Assembly: GCF_005222675.1 (NCBI RefSeq)
Contig: NZ_STGE01000001.1
Span: forward strand, 1-64,000
Source of the DNA: Mycolicibacterium sp. CR10
GTDB taxonomy: Bacteria; Actinomycetota; Actinomycetes; Mycobacteriales; Mycobacteriaceae
Length of the DNA stretch: 64,000 nucleotides
Direction: 5' to 3'
In this document: piece by piece, positions 16,983 to 26,527 of the stretch
Layout of the letters: each line of letters opens with the position of its first letter
Numbering within the stretch: position 1 is the stretch's first letter
Position numbers and translations under genes: made by a program
Notes under the pieces: generated by a model
Seen by the model: only the letters and a program-made list of their open reading frames with translations
What the model was told of the DNA's origin: nothing
Databases searched by the model: none

Positions 16983-18014
16983 CTACGCCGATGGGTCGAT
17001 CAGAATTTTGATGTGTGCATCGCGGTTCACGCGCAGCTCCTCGAAACCTTGACTCACCACCGCGTCCAAAGGCAGTTCGTCGGTGATGAGGTCACCCGGG
17101 TTGATTGCCCCGGTAGCGATGAGGTCGATGATCTCTGGAACCTGCCACTGTGCTTCGTAACAGAAGGAGAAGCCGATCTGCGCTTCGCGCATGACGTTTC
17201 GGTTGATGTCAATGTCGGCTGGCCCTTCCCAGATCGCCACGACGATCAATCGACCCCGGGGACGCAGAACGGCCAACGCCACGTCAAGTGCCGGTTGCAC
17301 ACCGGCAGCGTCGAAAGATACGTCGATCCCGTGGCCCGTCGTCGAGGTCGCCACCACCTCGACTGGATCCTCGGCCAGTGGGTCGACGACGCAGGTGGCC
17401 CCGATCTGGTGGGCGGCGGCGCGGCGCGATGCGGACACCTCGCTGACGATGACCTGGCTCGCACCTGCGGCAAGGGCCAACTGCACCAGGGCAAGACCGA
17501 TGGGACCGGCGCCGGCGATGAACACCGTCTCACCCGGCGCCACCTGACTTCTGCGCACGGCATGGTAGGCCGACGCGATCGGTTCGACGACAGCGGCTTG
17601 GGCAAAACTGATCTCCTCGGGGATCGGGAACAACGCCTTGGCGGGCAGCGCCGCGTAGCGGGCCAGAGCCCCGTTGACCGCGAAACCAATGAAACCGACG
17701 TCGACGCACAGCGCTTCTGCGCCCTGCTCGCACGGGCCGCAACGGCCGCAACCGAAGACCCCGACCCCGCACACGCGGTCGCCTTCGGCCAGCCCGTCTA
17801 CCTGCGCCCCGGTAGCGACGACGGTGCCGGAATATTCGTGCCCCATGATCACCCCCGGGGCGGCATGCATTGGACCGGCGAGGTACTCATGCAGGTCAGT
17901 TCCACAGATCCCCGTGCGGGCTATCTCGATGACCACTTCGCCCGGAGCCGGGCTCGGATCGCGAACCTCCTCGATCCGCACCTCTTCACGGCCGTGATAG
18001 ACAGCTGCGCGCAC
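16983..18014 (-). CDS. Zinc-dependent medium-chain alcohol dehydrogenase
   Basis: 343 residues. Catalytic zinc region TGICGTDLHEYLAGP and GHEYSG; structural zinc with four Cys in GCGRCGPCEQGAEALC; Rossmann motif GAGPIGLALVQLA. Closest in type to butanediol/sorbitol dehydrogenases. GTG start. It lies 55 bp before the CoA transferase and probably opens the same operon. A second enzyme of this type (42.2 kb) shares the unusual GTDLHEYLAGP motif. Confidence 0.88.
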   Translation of the reverse strand: MRAAVYHGREEVRIEEVRDPSPAPGEVVIEIARTGICGTDLHEYLAGPMHAAPGVIMGHEYSGTVVATGAQVDGLAEGDRVCGVGVFGCGRCGPCEQGAEALCVDVGFIGFAVNGALARYAALPAKALFPIPEEISFAQAAVVEPIASAYHAVRRSQVAPGETVFIAGAGPIGLALVQLALAAGASQVIVSEVSASRRAAAHQIGATCVVDPLAEDPVEVVATSTTGHGIDVSFDAAGVQPALDVALAVLRPRGRLIVVAIWEGPADIDINRNVMREAQIGFSFCYEAQWQVPEIIDLIATGAINPGDLITDELPLDAVVSQGFEELRVNRDAHIKILIDPSA

Positions 18015-18159
18015 CTACCAACCCTTCACTTCGTCACTTCGTGAGCTCGTCGAAACGTCGGCCTCGATGTGAACGGACAGCATCAACCGCGCTGAGCGCA
18101 CCGCACCTGCCCAACTGCACCACCGGCTGTTGACTACGAGGGAGGAGCAGACCGGCGCC

Positions 18160-18702
18160 TCAGATCCAGAACGAGAGGTTGTGCGTGGGCAAGGTGGTGT
18201 GGTCCAAGAGAATTTCTCGCCGCGCCAGTTTCCAGCCCGTTTCCTCACGACGAATAATGTCGTGGCGCTCAGCAGAGATCGTCTCCGATTTGGCCTCGTC
18301 CGCGCGCGTACGCACCAACAGCGCATTCGACGTCACTTGATAGCCACCACTGTTCTCACCCTGTCTGACCCTCACATTGGTAATGAAGTGCCGGATCCGG
18401 GAGGGCGGGTCCTCAGCCCAATCCGACGACGTCTGGTGCCGCAGGACACGCATCTGCAGACTCGTGTAGTTATCGCTCAGGTGCATCGAGTGATCGGAAA
18501 ATCCGGATCCACCCGCTCTGCGCAGCGTCTGACGTACCCGTGCCAGATAAAGCACGTCCGGTGTCAACAAGCCGAGCCACGCCTCGTGCTCATCACGATC
18601 AAGCAGCTCGGCCTCGTGAAAGAGGAAGTCTTCGATTTCGTCGCGCACGTCGCGCGAAACGCTGGCAGCCTGAGGCGACTCCTGCGGCAGCGTTGACGTC
18701 AT
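18160..18702 (-). CDS. Ring-hydroxylating dioxygenase, beta subunit (pair 3)
   Basis: 180 residues; DFLFHEAELLDRDEHEAWLGLLTPDVLYLARV near the N-terminus and ILLDHTTLPTHNLSFWI at the C-terminus fit the small-subunit fold. ATG overlaps the alpha stop (ATGA at 18702-18699). No electron-transfer gene is in this operon. Confidence 0.9.
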   Translation of the reverse strand: MTSTLPQESPQAASVSRDVRDEIEDFLFHEAELLDRDEHEAWLGLLTPDVLYLARVRQTLRRAGGSGFSDHSMHLSDNYTSLQMRVLRHQTSSDWAEDPPSRIRHFITNVRVRQGENSGGYQVTSNALLVRTRADEAKSETISAERHDIIRREETGWKLARREILLDHTTLPTHNLSFWI

Positions 18703-20042
18703 ACGTTCTCATCCCTTCTCGGAGTGGCCATATAGTCGAAGTACTGTTTCCAGTACTCGCGCTGATTTTGCTCCGCGTAGCCACTCGCCAACGGTCGTCC
18801 AGGACCCAGCCACGTGGGATCAGGTGCCAGATTGTCCAATCCCATCTCGAGGTTCAGCTCGACCCCGCCAGCCAACTCGCCCCGCGTTCCCTTGGTGATG
18901 GCCTGAAATATTTCAGCATCATCCTGCTCGAAAACACCTGCCACCCCGAACGTGCGAACATAAGTCTCAAAAGACTGCTGCTTGAAATCCTCAGGCGCAC
19001 TGCGCTCCACGAAAAACCAGGACCACACCTCCATCCGACCCGCGTTAAGTGGGCGCCACTGCCGCAACGTCAAGATGGGTACCGGCATGGACTGTCCGTC
19101 CTTGGCGATGAAGGCGTTCAAGAAGGACAAATTCGGGAAGACGTTGCCATGAATGAACATAGTCCGTTTCAACATCTCGCCATGCACCTCGTCCTCATAA
19201 CCCTGACTCAGGCGGGCCACGATCTCCTCGGGATACCCCATATACGGCGGTGCCGGTATGCCCGGCGGCGCGCCCAAAACTCCCGCGCCGTGCCCACCCG
19301 ACAGACTCACATGAGCCGGAGAAACAGCCACATTGTCGGGCGGCAACAACCCCAACTCGCACATCGAGCGATGAGTCATCACCGTGTGATAACCATCGCC
19401 GACAAAGTTATCGGCGCCCGTCTTCCAATTCGCATCGATAACCCACCGCTGAGGCGCCCCCCATGCCTGAACACCTTCCGGGCTCTTCTTCATCATCAGA
19501 TCGATATACCAGCGCATGTCCCCGAGATACTCATCTAGCCCCGGCGCCTCGTCCGAGACACACCCGAAAACAAGGCCCGCATACGAATCCAGCATCGGCA
19601 CGGGGCGCAACCCCAGCCGACTCTTGTCGAACGCCGCGCCGTAGACGGCTTGCTGTGCAGGAATCGCGATCAGATCGCCGTTGTTCCGATATGTCCACCC
19701 GTGGTACGGACACTGAAATGCCGATTCATTCCCAGCTTCGGTTCGGCACACCAACGTGCCACGGTGCCGGCAGGAGTTAGACATCGCCCGCACCGTCATA
19801 TCCTGCTGGCGCGCAACGATAATCGAGTTATCAGCGATATAACGCACCACATAATCGCCCGCGTTGGGAATCTCATCCTCATGGCACAGAAACTGCCACG
19901 TTCTTCCAAAGACCCGCGCTATCTCGAGCTCATACAGGGCGTCATTAGCGATCAGAGACGCAGGAAGGCGACCCTTGAGGACTGAGCCCCGCGCATTCTC
20001 CAACAGTCTCATGGTCTTCGCATCAACGGCCATCGATGTCAC
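18699..20042 (-). CDS. Rieske ring-hydroxylating dioxygenase, alpha subunit (pair 3)
   Basis: 447 residues. Rieske ligands C91-x-H93 and C111-xx-H114 (SCRHRG, CPYHGWTY); iron site DNFVGDGYHTVMTH with Asp216, H219 and H224. The text around this site (NWKTGADNFVGDxYHT) is nearly the same as in the nidA-like pair 5, so both belong to the PAH dioxygenase branch. GTG 20042 with AAGG nine bases before is used; ATG 20033 is possible. Order alpha-beta, unlike pair 5. Confidence 0.92.
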   Translation of the reverse strand: MTSMAVDAKTMRLLENARGSVLKGRLPASLIANDALYELEIARVFGRTWQFLCHEDEIPNAGDYVVRYIADNSIIVARQQDMTVRAMSNSCRHRGTLVCRTEAGNESAFQCPYHGWTYRNNGDLIAIPAQQAVYGAAFDKSRLGLRPVPMLDSYAGLVFGCVSDEAPGLDEYLGDMRWYIDLMMKKSPEGVQAWGAPQRWVIDANWKTGADNFVGDGYHTVMTHRSMCELGLLPPDNVAVSPAHVSLSGGHGAGVLGAPPGIPAPPYMGYPEEIVARLSQGYEDEVHGEMLKRTMFIHGNVFPNLSFLNAFIAKDGQSMPVPILTLRQWRPLNAGRMEVWSWFFVERSAPEDFKQQSFETYVRTFGVAGVFEQDDAEIFQAITKGTRGELAGGVELNLEMGLDNLAPDPTWLGPGRPLASGYAEQNQREYWKQYFDYMATPRRDENV

Positions 20043-20112
20043 TTCGGCGCACCTTACCTATCGATATGCGCCCCGAAAGGGCGTAGTCAGTGACGACTTC
20101 TAGTGATGTAGG

Positions 20113-20141
20113 TAACAGCTAGAGCTTACACAGGATGACAA
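20113..20141 (-). promoter_or_regulatory. Promoter of dioxygenase pair 3
   Basis: Minus strand TTGTCA (20141-20136), 17-bp spacer, CTGTTA (20118-20113), continuing CTGTTACCTA. This matches the YTGTTMCYTA core found at three other operons in the window. It lies about 70 bp before the GTG start. The remaining 20150-20417 holds no convincing gene. Confidence 0.45.
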
Positions 20142-20417
20142 CTGTCTGCAAGCTATAATTCAGGGTGTCGCGGTACCTGTACGTGCTGACGTCGAGGATC
20201 CGATCCGATAGACCGGCCCCGCAATCCGACATGCGGGTAGACGACACATTCACTGTCGACAAGCGAGAACCTCGGCCTGAAGGCAACCAGCCCCACCATC
20301 GATCGAGCTACCCAGTGGTCCTCCCCGCCAGATCGCCGTTTCCGTCACCAACGCCAAGGTGGTAACTGTCACCGTCAGCGCCACGCGAGCACCTCGGGGG
20401 GCGGAAAGAAATGCGAA

Positions 20418-20885
20418 TCAGCAGCCAGCCTCACTGCCGGCAATGCGATCTCGGAGTTGTGCACGCGAGTGTTCGCCGACTCTTCCTGTCAGCTCTCGCA
20501 GCACCGTTAGTTCGTTATTGTCCAGCGCCGCAAGCGCTTCGGGTGCCGGATCGTCGATCGCATTGATCGTAGCCACCATCGCCCAGCCGCCGTCGGTTAG
20601 CGATACCATCTTGCGTCGCCAGTTGGCGGCAACCATCTCGCGCATCACCAGGCCCCGGTGCTCCAGATCGTTGACGGCCACTGTGGCCGCGGGTGCGTCG
20701 ATGGTCACGGCGTGCGCGACCTCTGTGACCGTCATCGACCCGCGAGCCAGACGGAGCAGGATCCGGATACGGCTGAACGGTAGACCCGTCCGGTCGACAG
20801 TCGCTCGCCTCCAACCGTCACTGTTGTCGGCGACCAGTGCGGTCATCCCCCGCCAGACCTCGTCCGCCAGCGGGTTACCTAACAC
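20418..20885 (-). CDS. MarR-family transcriptional regulator
   Basis: 155 residues; winged-helix core FSRIRILLRLARGSMTVTEVAHAVTIDAPAATVAVNDLEHRGLVMRE, followed by a wing (ANWRRKMVSLTDGG). Overlaps the end of the MFS gene by 11 bp, so the two are co-expressed and it probably controls the efflux pump and aldehyde dehydrogenase. Unusual: the wing lacks the standard DxRDxR motif. Confidence 0.8.
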   Translation of the reverse strand: MLGNPLADEVWRGMTALVADNSDGWRRATVDRTGLPFSRIRILLRLARGSMTVTEVAHAVTIDAPAATVAVNDLEHRGLVMREMVAANWRRKMVSLTDGGWAMVATINAIDDPAPEALAALDNNELTVLRELTGRVGEHSRAQLRDRIAGSEAGC

Positions 20886-22455
20886 CGGCTGCCTTCTGTC
20901 GGGGGTCGGATCCCGCGATCAGCGGCGCTAGCTGTTCAGCCGAGCGCAGCGCGCGTCCGGACGTCGAGTAGACGCCGAGCGCAAAGATCAGCACACCGAC
21001 TCCGGCGAACACTAGCCACAGCGGCCGAGCGGCGGCCGCGAAGTCGACCTTGGTGTCGCCCAGCGCCGGGCTCGCGACTGAACCGCAAAGGGCCACGCCG
21101 ATGCTCACGCCCACCTGTCGACTGGTCGATGCGACTGCCGAGGCCGCACCGGCACGGTCGGTCGGCATACCGCTGACGGCCGTATTCGTGATCGGTGCGT
21201 TCACCATCGAAGTACCGATGCCGATGATTCCGAAGGCGACCAGAAGCTGCCATAGCGCAGTAGCGTCGCTCGACTCTGCCAACATCAGGGTGGCGACAGT
21301 GATGAACACCCCGGCGATCATCAGCGACGGTCGGGCACCGAATCGCCCCACCAGGCGACCAGAGACAGGCGAGAAGATGAGTGCGGCACCAGCGACGGGC
21401 AGAAACATCAGCCCGGTGTGGACTGCCGAGAGCCCGCGCTCCCCTTGCAAATACAGCGACATCATGAACAGAAACGCGCCCCACAGCGCGAACGCGCATA
21501 GGGCGATAGCCGTCGCCGAAGAGAAGGGGATGCTGCGGAAGAATCGCAGGTCAAGGAACGGGTCGAGGCGGCTCGACTCGTAGCGCAGGAACATCGCGAA
21601 CGCCAGCGCTGCAAGACAACCGATAACGAGAACGCGGGTGTCGGTCCAGCCCATCTCTGGCCCTTCGATGAGCACGAACACCAGTCCGAAGAGGAAGGCC
21701 ATGCCCAGGGCCAGCCCAATCAGGTCGACACGTCGCATGGTGGCCGAGTTGGATTCCGGAACGAAGATCGCGGTCAACATTAGCGCTAGCAAGCAGATCG
21801 GCACGTTGATCCAGAACACTGCGCGCCAGTCGACGTACTCGATGAGCAATCCGCCCGCGATCGGACCGAATGCCATCGAGATGCCAACGACGCCGCCCCA
21901 TATGCCGATTACGCGCGCGCGCTCCACCTTGCCGGTGAACACTTGCGTGACGATCGACATCGCAGCGGGGGTGAGCATCGAACCGCCGACGGCTTGCAGG
22001 AAGCGGGCGCCGATCAACGTCTCGACATTAGGGGCCACGCTGCACACCAGCGAGGCCAACGCGAAGACCGTCAACCCGATCTGGAATATGCGCCGCCGGC
22101 CGAATCGGTCGGCCATGGCACCCGCGAGCAGCAACAGCGAGGCGATCATCAAGGTGTAAATGTCGAAGACCCATTGCATTTGCGCAGGCGACGCCGACAG
22201 GCCGGCGCGGATGCTGGGGATTGCAACGTTAATGATGGTCGCGTCCAGCGAGACGATGAGAACACTCATGCAGCAGGACGCCAAGACGATGGCCTTGCGC
22301 CGCGCGCTCAGCTGTCGGCCGATGTCTTCATTCACGCGAAAGGTCGACTGCGTCGGCACGGCCGACGGCTCGTCGCCATCCGCGTTGCTGTGCCTCGTAT
22401 CTGGTCTTCCGTTCACCGGATCCGAACGACACGACCGAATGTGGCCGGCAATCAC
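20875..22455 (-). CDS. MFS transporter, DHA2 (14-helix) drug/solute:proton antiporter type
   Basis: 526 residues, mostly hydrophobic helices. Motif A ADRFGRRRIF between helices 2 and 3, motif D1-like SLDATIINVAIPSI in helix 1, and motif C GIWGGVVGISMAFGPIAGGLLIEYVDWR identify the EmrB/QacA exporters. Likely pumps an aromatic or toxic intermediate out of the cell. The start is uncertain: the first ~40 residues are polar and a later GTG could be used. It is 6 bp after the aldehyde dehydrogenase stop. Confidence 0.88.
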   Translation of the reverse strand: MIAGHIRSCRSDPVNGRPDTRHSNADGDEPSAVPTQSTFRVNEDIGRQLSARRKAIVLASCCMSVLIVSLDATIINVAIPSIRAGLSASPAQMQWVFDIYTLMIASLLLLAGAMADRFGRRRIFQIGLTVFALASLVCSVAPNVETLIGARFLQAVGGSMLTPAAMSIVTQVFTGKVERARVIGIWGGVVGISMAFGPIAGGLLIEYVDWRAVFWINVPICLLALMLTAIFVPESNSATMRRVDLIGLALGMAFLFGLVFVLIEGPEMGWTDTRVLVIGCLAALAFAMFLRYESSRLDPFLDLRFFRSIPFSSATAIALCAFALWGAFLFMMSLYLQGERGLSAVHTGLMFLPVAGAALIFSPVSGRLVGRFGARPSLMIAGVFITVATLMLAESSDATALWQLLVAFGIIGIGTSMVNAPITNTAVSGMPTDRAGAASAVASTSRQVGVSIGVALCGSVASPALGDTKVDFAAAARPLWLVFAGVGVLIFALGVYSTSGRALRSAEQLAPLIAGSDPRQKAAGVR

Positions 22456-22461
22456 AGGAGG

Positions 22462-23922
22462 CTAGTCCAAGGTGACGGTTACGGCTTTGACTTGTGTATA
22501 CGATAGTAATTCCTCCGTGGACTCTTCGGATCCAACGCCTGATGATTTCCGGCCGCCGAACGGCAACCCCCAGTAGTGGCGTGCACTGCCGTTTATCCAT
22601 ACATAGCCGGCATCGAGCCCCGCAGCCATTCGATGGGCTTGACGTAGGTCGTTGGTCCACACCGCCGCTGTCAATCCGAAGTCGACGCCGTTGGCGACTT
22701 TGACCGCCTCGGCCTCGTCACGGACTGTTAGCACCGAAAGCACAGGTCCGAATATTTCGTCGCGGGCGACGGCGGCCTGCGGCGTCACGTCGCCCAACAC
22801 GGTCGGAGCGACATACCAGCCTTTGTCGCCAACGCCCTCCGCGCGCCCTCCCCCGGTGAGTACGCTGGCGCCGGCCGCCCGTCCTGATTCGATGGCCTGC
22901 AGCGACTTCGAGTATTGCGCTTGGTCGATGACGGGTCCCATGTCCGTGCCTTCAGCGAGCGGGTGGCCCACCTTGATGGCAGCGACCTGATCTATGACCG
23001 ATTCAATGACCTCGTCAGCGATCGCCTCGTGCAGCAGCAGTCTGCTTGTGGATCCGCAGGATTGGCCCGCGGTGGTGGTGAAGTTCATCCCTGCGACGGC
23101 GCTTGTCGCCGCCGCCTCAAGATCGGCGTCCGGCATGACGATCATGGGGTTCTTGCCGCCGAGTTCGAGCGTGACGTATTTGACGCCGTGCTCTGCAGCC
23201 AACCGCTGAATGTGCCTTCCCGTGCCAGGGGAGCCGATGAAACCGATGCGCCTGACCAGTGGATGAGCGACCAGCGCGGCGCCGGCAGTTGCGCCGTGCC
23301 CGGTAACGACCCCAAACAGGCCCTCTGGCAACACTTCCCTCGCCAACTCGGCGAGGCGGATAGCCGACAGCGGTGTTTGATCGGGAGCTTTCAACACCAC
23401 GGCGTTTCCCGCCATGAGCGGAGCAGCGATCTTAGATCCTGCGAACAGGACAGGATGATTGAAGGGTACGATTCGGGCGACCACGCCATAGGGCTGCTGC
23501 AGCGTGTAGTGGAGATTCGCCGACAGTGGAATGGTACGTCCGCCGATGTCAAGTGCGGCGTCTGCCATCAGCTCGAGCACTTCGGCCGCCCAGTTCACAT
23601 CGTCGCGCATCGCAGACAGCGGAAAGCCACCGTCAATCGCGTCGAGCAGCGCGAGTTCTTCGGTGTGTTCTCGCATGAGTGTTGCCAAAGCTCGCAGCAT
23701 GGTGCCGCGCTGCCGCGGCGTCCGCAGTGCCCAGTCACGTTGGGCAGCATGCGCGGTCGCCACCACCTGGTCGACATCTTCGGCGGTGCATTCCGGCACC
23801 TGTGTCAGCACGCCCCCGGTACACGGGTCGCCCACGTCGTAGACGCTATGGGTCGCCAAAGTCGCACCACCTAGCGGAAGCGTCCACGTCCTCTCGACTG
23901 CACTCAGCGCGTCGTCAATCAC
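22462..23922 (-). CDS. Aldehyde dehydrogenase
   Basis: About 486 residues. Conserved sites: PFNHPV (Asn), [11 protein letters not shown] (general-base Glu), [12 protein letters not shown] (nucleophile Cys), [15 protein letters not shown] 23922 is preferred because AAAGGAG lies six bases before it; ATG 23928 would touch the ribosome site. Forms an operon with the MFS pump and MarR gene; an aromatic or alkyl aldehyde made in the neighbouring PAH pathways is a likely substrate, but the sequence does not fix it. Confidence 0.9.
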   Translation of the reverse strand: MIDDALSAVERTWTLPLGGATLATHSVYDVGDPCTGGVLTQVPECTAEDVDQVVATAHAAQRDWALRTPRQRGTMLRALATLMREHTEELALLDAIDGGFPLSAMRDDVNWAAEVLELMADAALDIGGRTIPLSANLHYTLQQPYGVVARIVPFNHPVLFAGSKIAAPLMAGNAVVLKAPDQTPLSAIRLAELAREVLPEGLFGVVTGHGATAGAALVAHPLVRRIGFIGSPGTGRHIQRLAAEHGVKYVTLELGGKNPMIVMPDADLEAAATSAVAGMNFTTTAGQSCGSTSRLLLHEAIADEVIESVIDQVAAIKVGHPLAEGTDMGPVIDQAQYSKSLQAIESGRAAGASVLTGGGRAEGVGDKGWYVAPTVLGDVTPQAAVARDEIFGPVLSVLTVRDEAEAVKVANGVDFGLTAAVWTNDLRQAHRMAAGLDAGYVWINGSARHYWGLPFGGRKSSGVGSEESTEELLSYTQVKAVTVTLD

Positions 23923-24064
23923 GGCCATCTCCTTTAACCACACAGCACGCGGCTGCGACTCGAGTCCATTGCTTTCTTGCCAGCGGATGCCTTCTCCGCA
24001 ACGCAGAGAGTCTAAGCTCCCTGCGTCCGAGCTATCCAGGGGTCGTGCATGCCGGTCCGCTCCA

Positions 24065-25207
24065 TCACCGCACGGTTCTAAAGAACGCGCGGACATCTTC
24101 GACGAAGAGGTCCGGTTGCTCAAATGCGGCGAAGTGCCCGCCGCGCGGCATGGTCGTCCAATGGGTGATGTTGTAGCTCGGCTCGCACCAGCTTCGTGTG
24201 ACGCGCAGAACCTCCTTTGGGAAGGCGGCAATGCCGGTCGGTATCTCGACACGACCTGTCGCGCCCAAGTGCTTGAAGCTCTCCCAATACAACCGGGCCG
24301 AGGAAGCGCCGGTGTTCGTCGCCCAGTACATCATGACGTTGTCGAGGAGCTCGTCGCGATGGAGCACGTTCTCGGGGTTGCCGTCGCAGTCCATCCACGC
24401 CCAGAATTTCTCGATGATCCACGCCATTTGTCCGACTGGCGAGTCGGCCAGCCCGTACCCGACGGTCTGTGGCCGGGTGGACTGCTGCTCGGAATAGCCC
24501 GTGCCCCAACGTTGGTGGTTCGTCAACGCGGCCAGTGCCTCCCGCTCTTCCTCTGAGGAATCGGCGATGTCCCGCGCGGGAGGATAAGCGATCGGCATGT
24601 TCAGATGGATGGCGGCGCAGTGGCCGCGGTGGCGGCCCATCTGGGTGGTGACGGCTGCGCCCCAATCGCCGCCTTGGGCGCCGTAGCGCGCGTAGCCGAG
24701 GCGCAGCATGAGCGTTTCCCAGGCCTGCGCGATTTTGTCCACACCCCACCCGTGGCGGATGGGCTTGCCGGAGAAGCCGTATCCGGGAAGCGACGGACAG
24801 ACCACGTGGAAGGCGTCCTCGACCTGTCCTCCATGGGCAGTCGGATTGGTCAGCGGCTCAATCACTTTGTGAAACTCGACGATTGAGCCGGGCCAGCCGT
24901 GGGTGATGAGCAGTGGGAAAGCTTCTTGGTGCGGGGATCGCTGGTGGATGAAATGGATGTCCAGGCCATCGATTTCGGTGATGAATTGAGCGAATCGGTT
25001 GAGCGCGGCTTCACGAGACCGCCAGTCGTATCCACTCGCCCAGTATGCGGCTAGTTCCCGGGTATAACCCAGCGGGATGCCCTGGCTCCAGTCGACTACG
25101 CATTCAGCTTCCGGCCAACGGGTCTGTGACAAACGGGTTCGCAGATCGTCGAGAACTTCATCGGCAACGTGGATGTGAAACGGTCTCACCGCGGGTCGGA
25201 CACTCAA
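24065..25207 (-). CDS. Epoxide hydrolase, microsomal type
   Basis: 380 residues, the length of the EHN-domain alpha/beta hydrolases. N-terminal EHN segment ([24 protein letters not shown]), oxyanion HGWPGS, nucleophile Asp in GGDWGAAV, catalytic His in [13 protein letters not shown]. Opens epoxides to diols; PAH-degrading mycobacteria form arene oxides through monooxygenases, which gives it a plausible job. It follows the second Mce-associated gene by 61 bp on the same strand and may be read with the mce operon. Confidence 0.9.
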   Translation of the reverse strand: MSVRPAVRPFHIHVADEVLDDLRTRLSQTRWPEAECVVDWSQGIPLGYTRELAAYWASGYDWRSREAALNRFAQFITEIDGLDIHFIHQRSPHQEAFPLLITHGWPGSIVEFHKVIEPLTNPTAHGGQVEDAFHVVCPSLPGYGFSGKPIRHGWGVDKIAQAWETLMLRLGYARYGAQGGDWGAAVTTQMGRHRGHCAAIHLNMPIAYPPARDIADSSEEEREALAALTNHQRWGTGYSEQQSTRPQTVGYGLADSPVGQMAWIIEKFWAWMDCDGNPENVLHRDELLDNVMMYWATNTGASSARLYWESFKHLGATGRVEIPTGIAAFPKEVLRVTRSWCEPSYNITHWTTMPRGGHFAAFEQPDLFVEDVRAFFRTVR

Positions 25208-25268
25208 GGCTGCTCCTCACACGCTTCCTGCGGCTCGCGGGTGGCCGCGGACGTGTCTGGAATACTGC

Positions 25269-25853
25269 TCATATTGGCTCGAAACCCGATATCAGCCAAC
25301 GGTTTTCGATTCTGTCGAGGGTCACCCGAACGACGGAGTCAGTATCTGTCGGCGCGTCATTGCCCACTACGGTGGTTTGGTCGACGAACACCAGTACTAC
25401 GGCATGGTTTTCACTGGTGGAGACGGAAGCGGCACCAGTCACCTTGGCGGTGGCCGAGATTCGCTTCTGCTGTGCTCCAGGAATCACGACATCATCAGTC
25501 AACGAGGTGTACGAATCGCGAAACGACCCTGTCAGTCGCTCGCGCGCAGCCTTCAGCTTCTCGGTTGCCGTGTCAGGTGCGTAGGAGAGCATCGCGACCG
25601 TCGCCTCGGCTGCGACCTGCGCGGTTTGCACCCGAGTGCGGTCGGCATCATCGGTGGTCGCTTCCTGGTACTTGAGGTAGCCCGCGCCGAGCGCTAATAG
25701 CAGGGTGACAGCCGGCAACACCCCGAATCCGAGCACGCGCACGATGGTACCGCGAAGTCTGCCTGGTGTGGCGCCATCGTGGGTGTCCTCGCATTCGGGG
25801 GCGACGCCGGCAGCCTGATCGTCGCACTCGACTTTCCCTGGTGAGTTCGTCAT
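25269..25853 (-). CDS. Mce-associated membrane protein
   Basis: 194 residues: polar N-terminus, one membrane helix (VLGFGVLPAVTLLLALGAGYL), then an extracytoplasmic SnoaL/NTF2-like domain (…ATVAMLSYAPDTATEKLKAARERLTGSFRDSY…) typical of the mas proteins that close mce operons. It probably stabilises or assists the Mce assembly. Start overlaps the preceding gene (ATGA). Confidence 0.88.
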   Translation of the reverse strand: MTNSPGKVECDDQAAGVAPECEDTHDGATPGRLRGTIVRVLGFGVLPAVTLLLALGAGYLKYQEATTDDADRTRVQTAQVAAEATVAMLSYAPDTATEKLKAARERLTGSFRDSYTSLTDDVVIPGAQQKRISATAKVTGAASVSTSENHAVVLVFVDQTTVVGNDAPTDTDSVVRVTLDRIENRWLISGFEPI

Positions 25854-26527
25854 GCCACGAACTCCACGTCAGAGACCTTTGCGTCGTTGCCGACTTTCTG
25901 CACCGTGATCCGCATTCGCCATGCTCGGGGTTCTTGTTCTGGCCCCTCGCCGACAGTGGTCTTCACGCTGACAGCGACCAGCACCTGGGCCGTGTCACGG
26001 GACTGGGATTCCAAGCCGGCCTCGGTGATGGTGCCCTCCGATTTCGACTTCACCTTGTTGACCACATCGACGAATGGTTGTGACCGCTGGGAGAACTCGT
26101 CGTAGAACTTGCCCGTGGCGGAGTCGAGAATGCGCTTCACATCGGCGTCGGCGTGCTGCCAGTCGATCGTGGTCAGATTCAGTGCGCCTTGACGTCCGAC
26201 CTGCACGAACAGCTGGCGTTGTTCGAAGGCCTGATGCGCTTGGTAGGCCTGGTAGCCCAGCCAGCCGGTCAGTGCGGCCATCGTCGCGACCGCTACCAAC
26301 CCCATCACAAGCCCCAGTCGCTGCGGCGACATTGGGCTTCTCCAGGCGCGCGTGGTGCCCCGCGGCTGTTCGTCGTTGACACCTTCGGGCGTGTCGCCGC
26401 CGCCGACATCCGTACTGCCAGCGCCCATATCGGGGGCGACGTCGTCGGTGTCATCGGGGGCAGGCGAGGGCGGCGAGTGGTCATCGCGGGTGGGATCGTA
26501 GGTATCCCCAGTGGTGCGCGTTGTCAC
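25850..26527 (-). CDS. Mce-associated membrane protein
   Basis: 225 residues: acidic, proline-rich cytoplasmic tail, membrane helix (LGLVMGLVAVATMAALTGWLG), then the same type of outer domain (LTTIDWQHADADVKRILDSATGKFYDEF). GTG start overlaps the mceF stop. Paralogue of the next gene. Confidence 0.88.
   Translation of the reverse strand: MTTRTTGDTYDPTRDDHSPPSPAPDDTDDVAPDMGAGSTDVGGGDTPEGVNDEQPRGTTRAWRSPMSPQRLGLVMGLVAVATMAALTGWLGYQAYQAHQAFEQRQLFVQVGRQGALNLTTIDWQHADADVKRILDSATGKFYDEFSQRSQPFVDVVNKVKSKSEGTITEAGLESQSRDTAQVLVAVSVKTTVGEGPEQEPRAWRMRITVQKVGNDAKVSDVEFVA

Noticed and set aside
16434-18044. 536-codon plus-strand frame
   Set aside because: Antisense to the CaiB transferase and Zn-alcohol dehydrogenase; low-complexity Arg/Asp/His-rich peptide without motifs.
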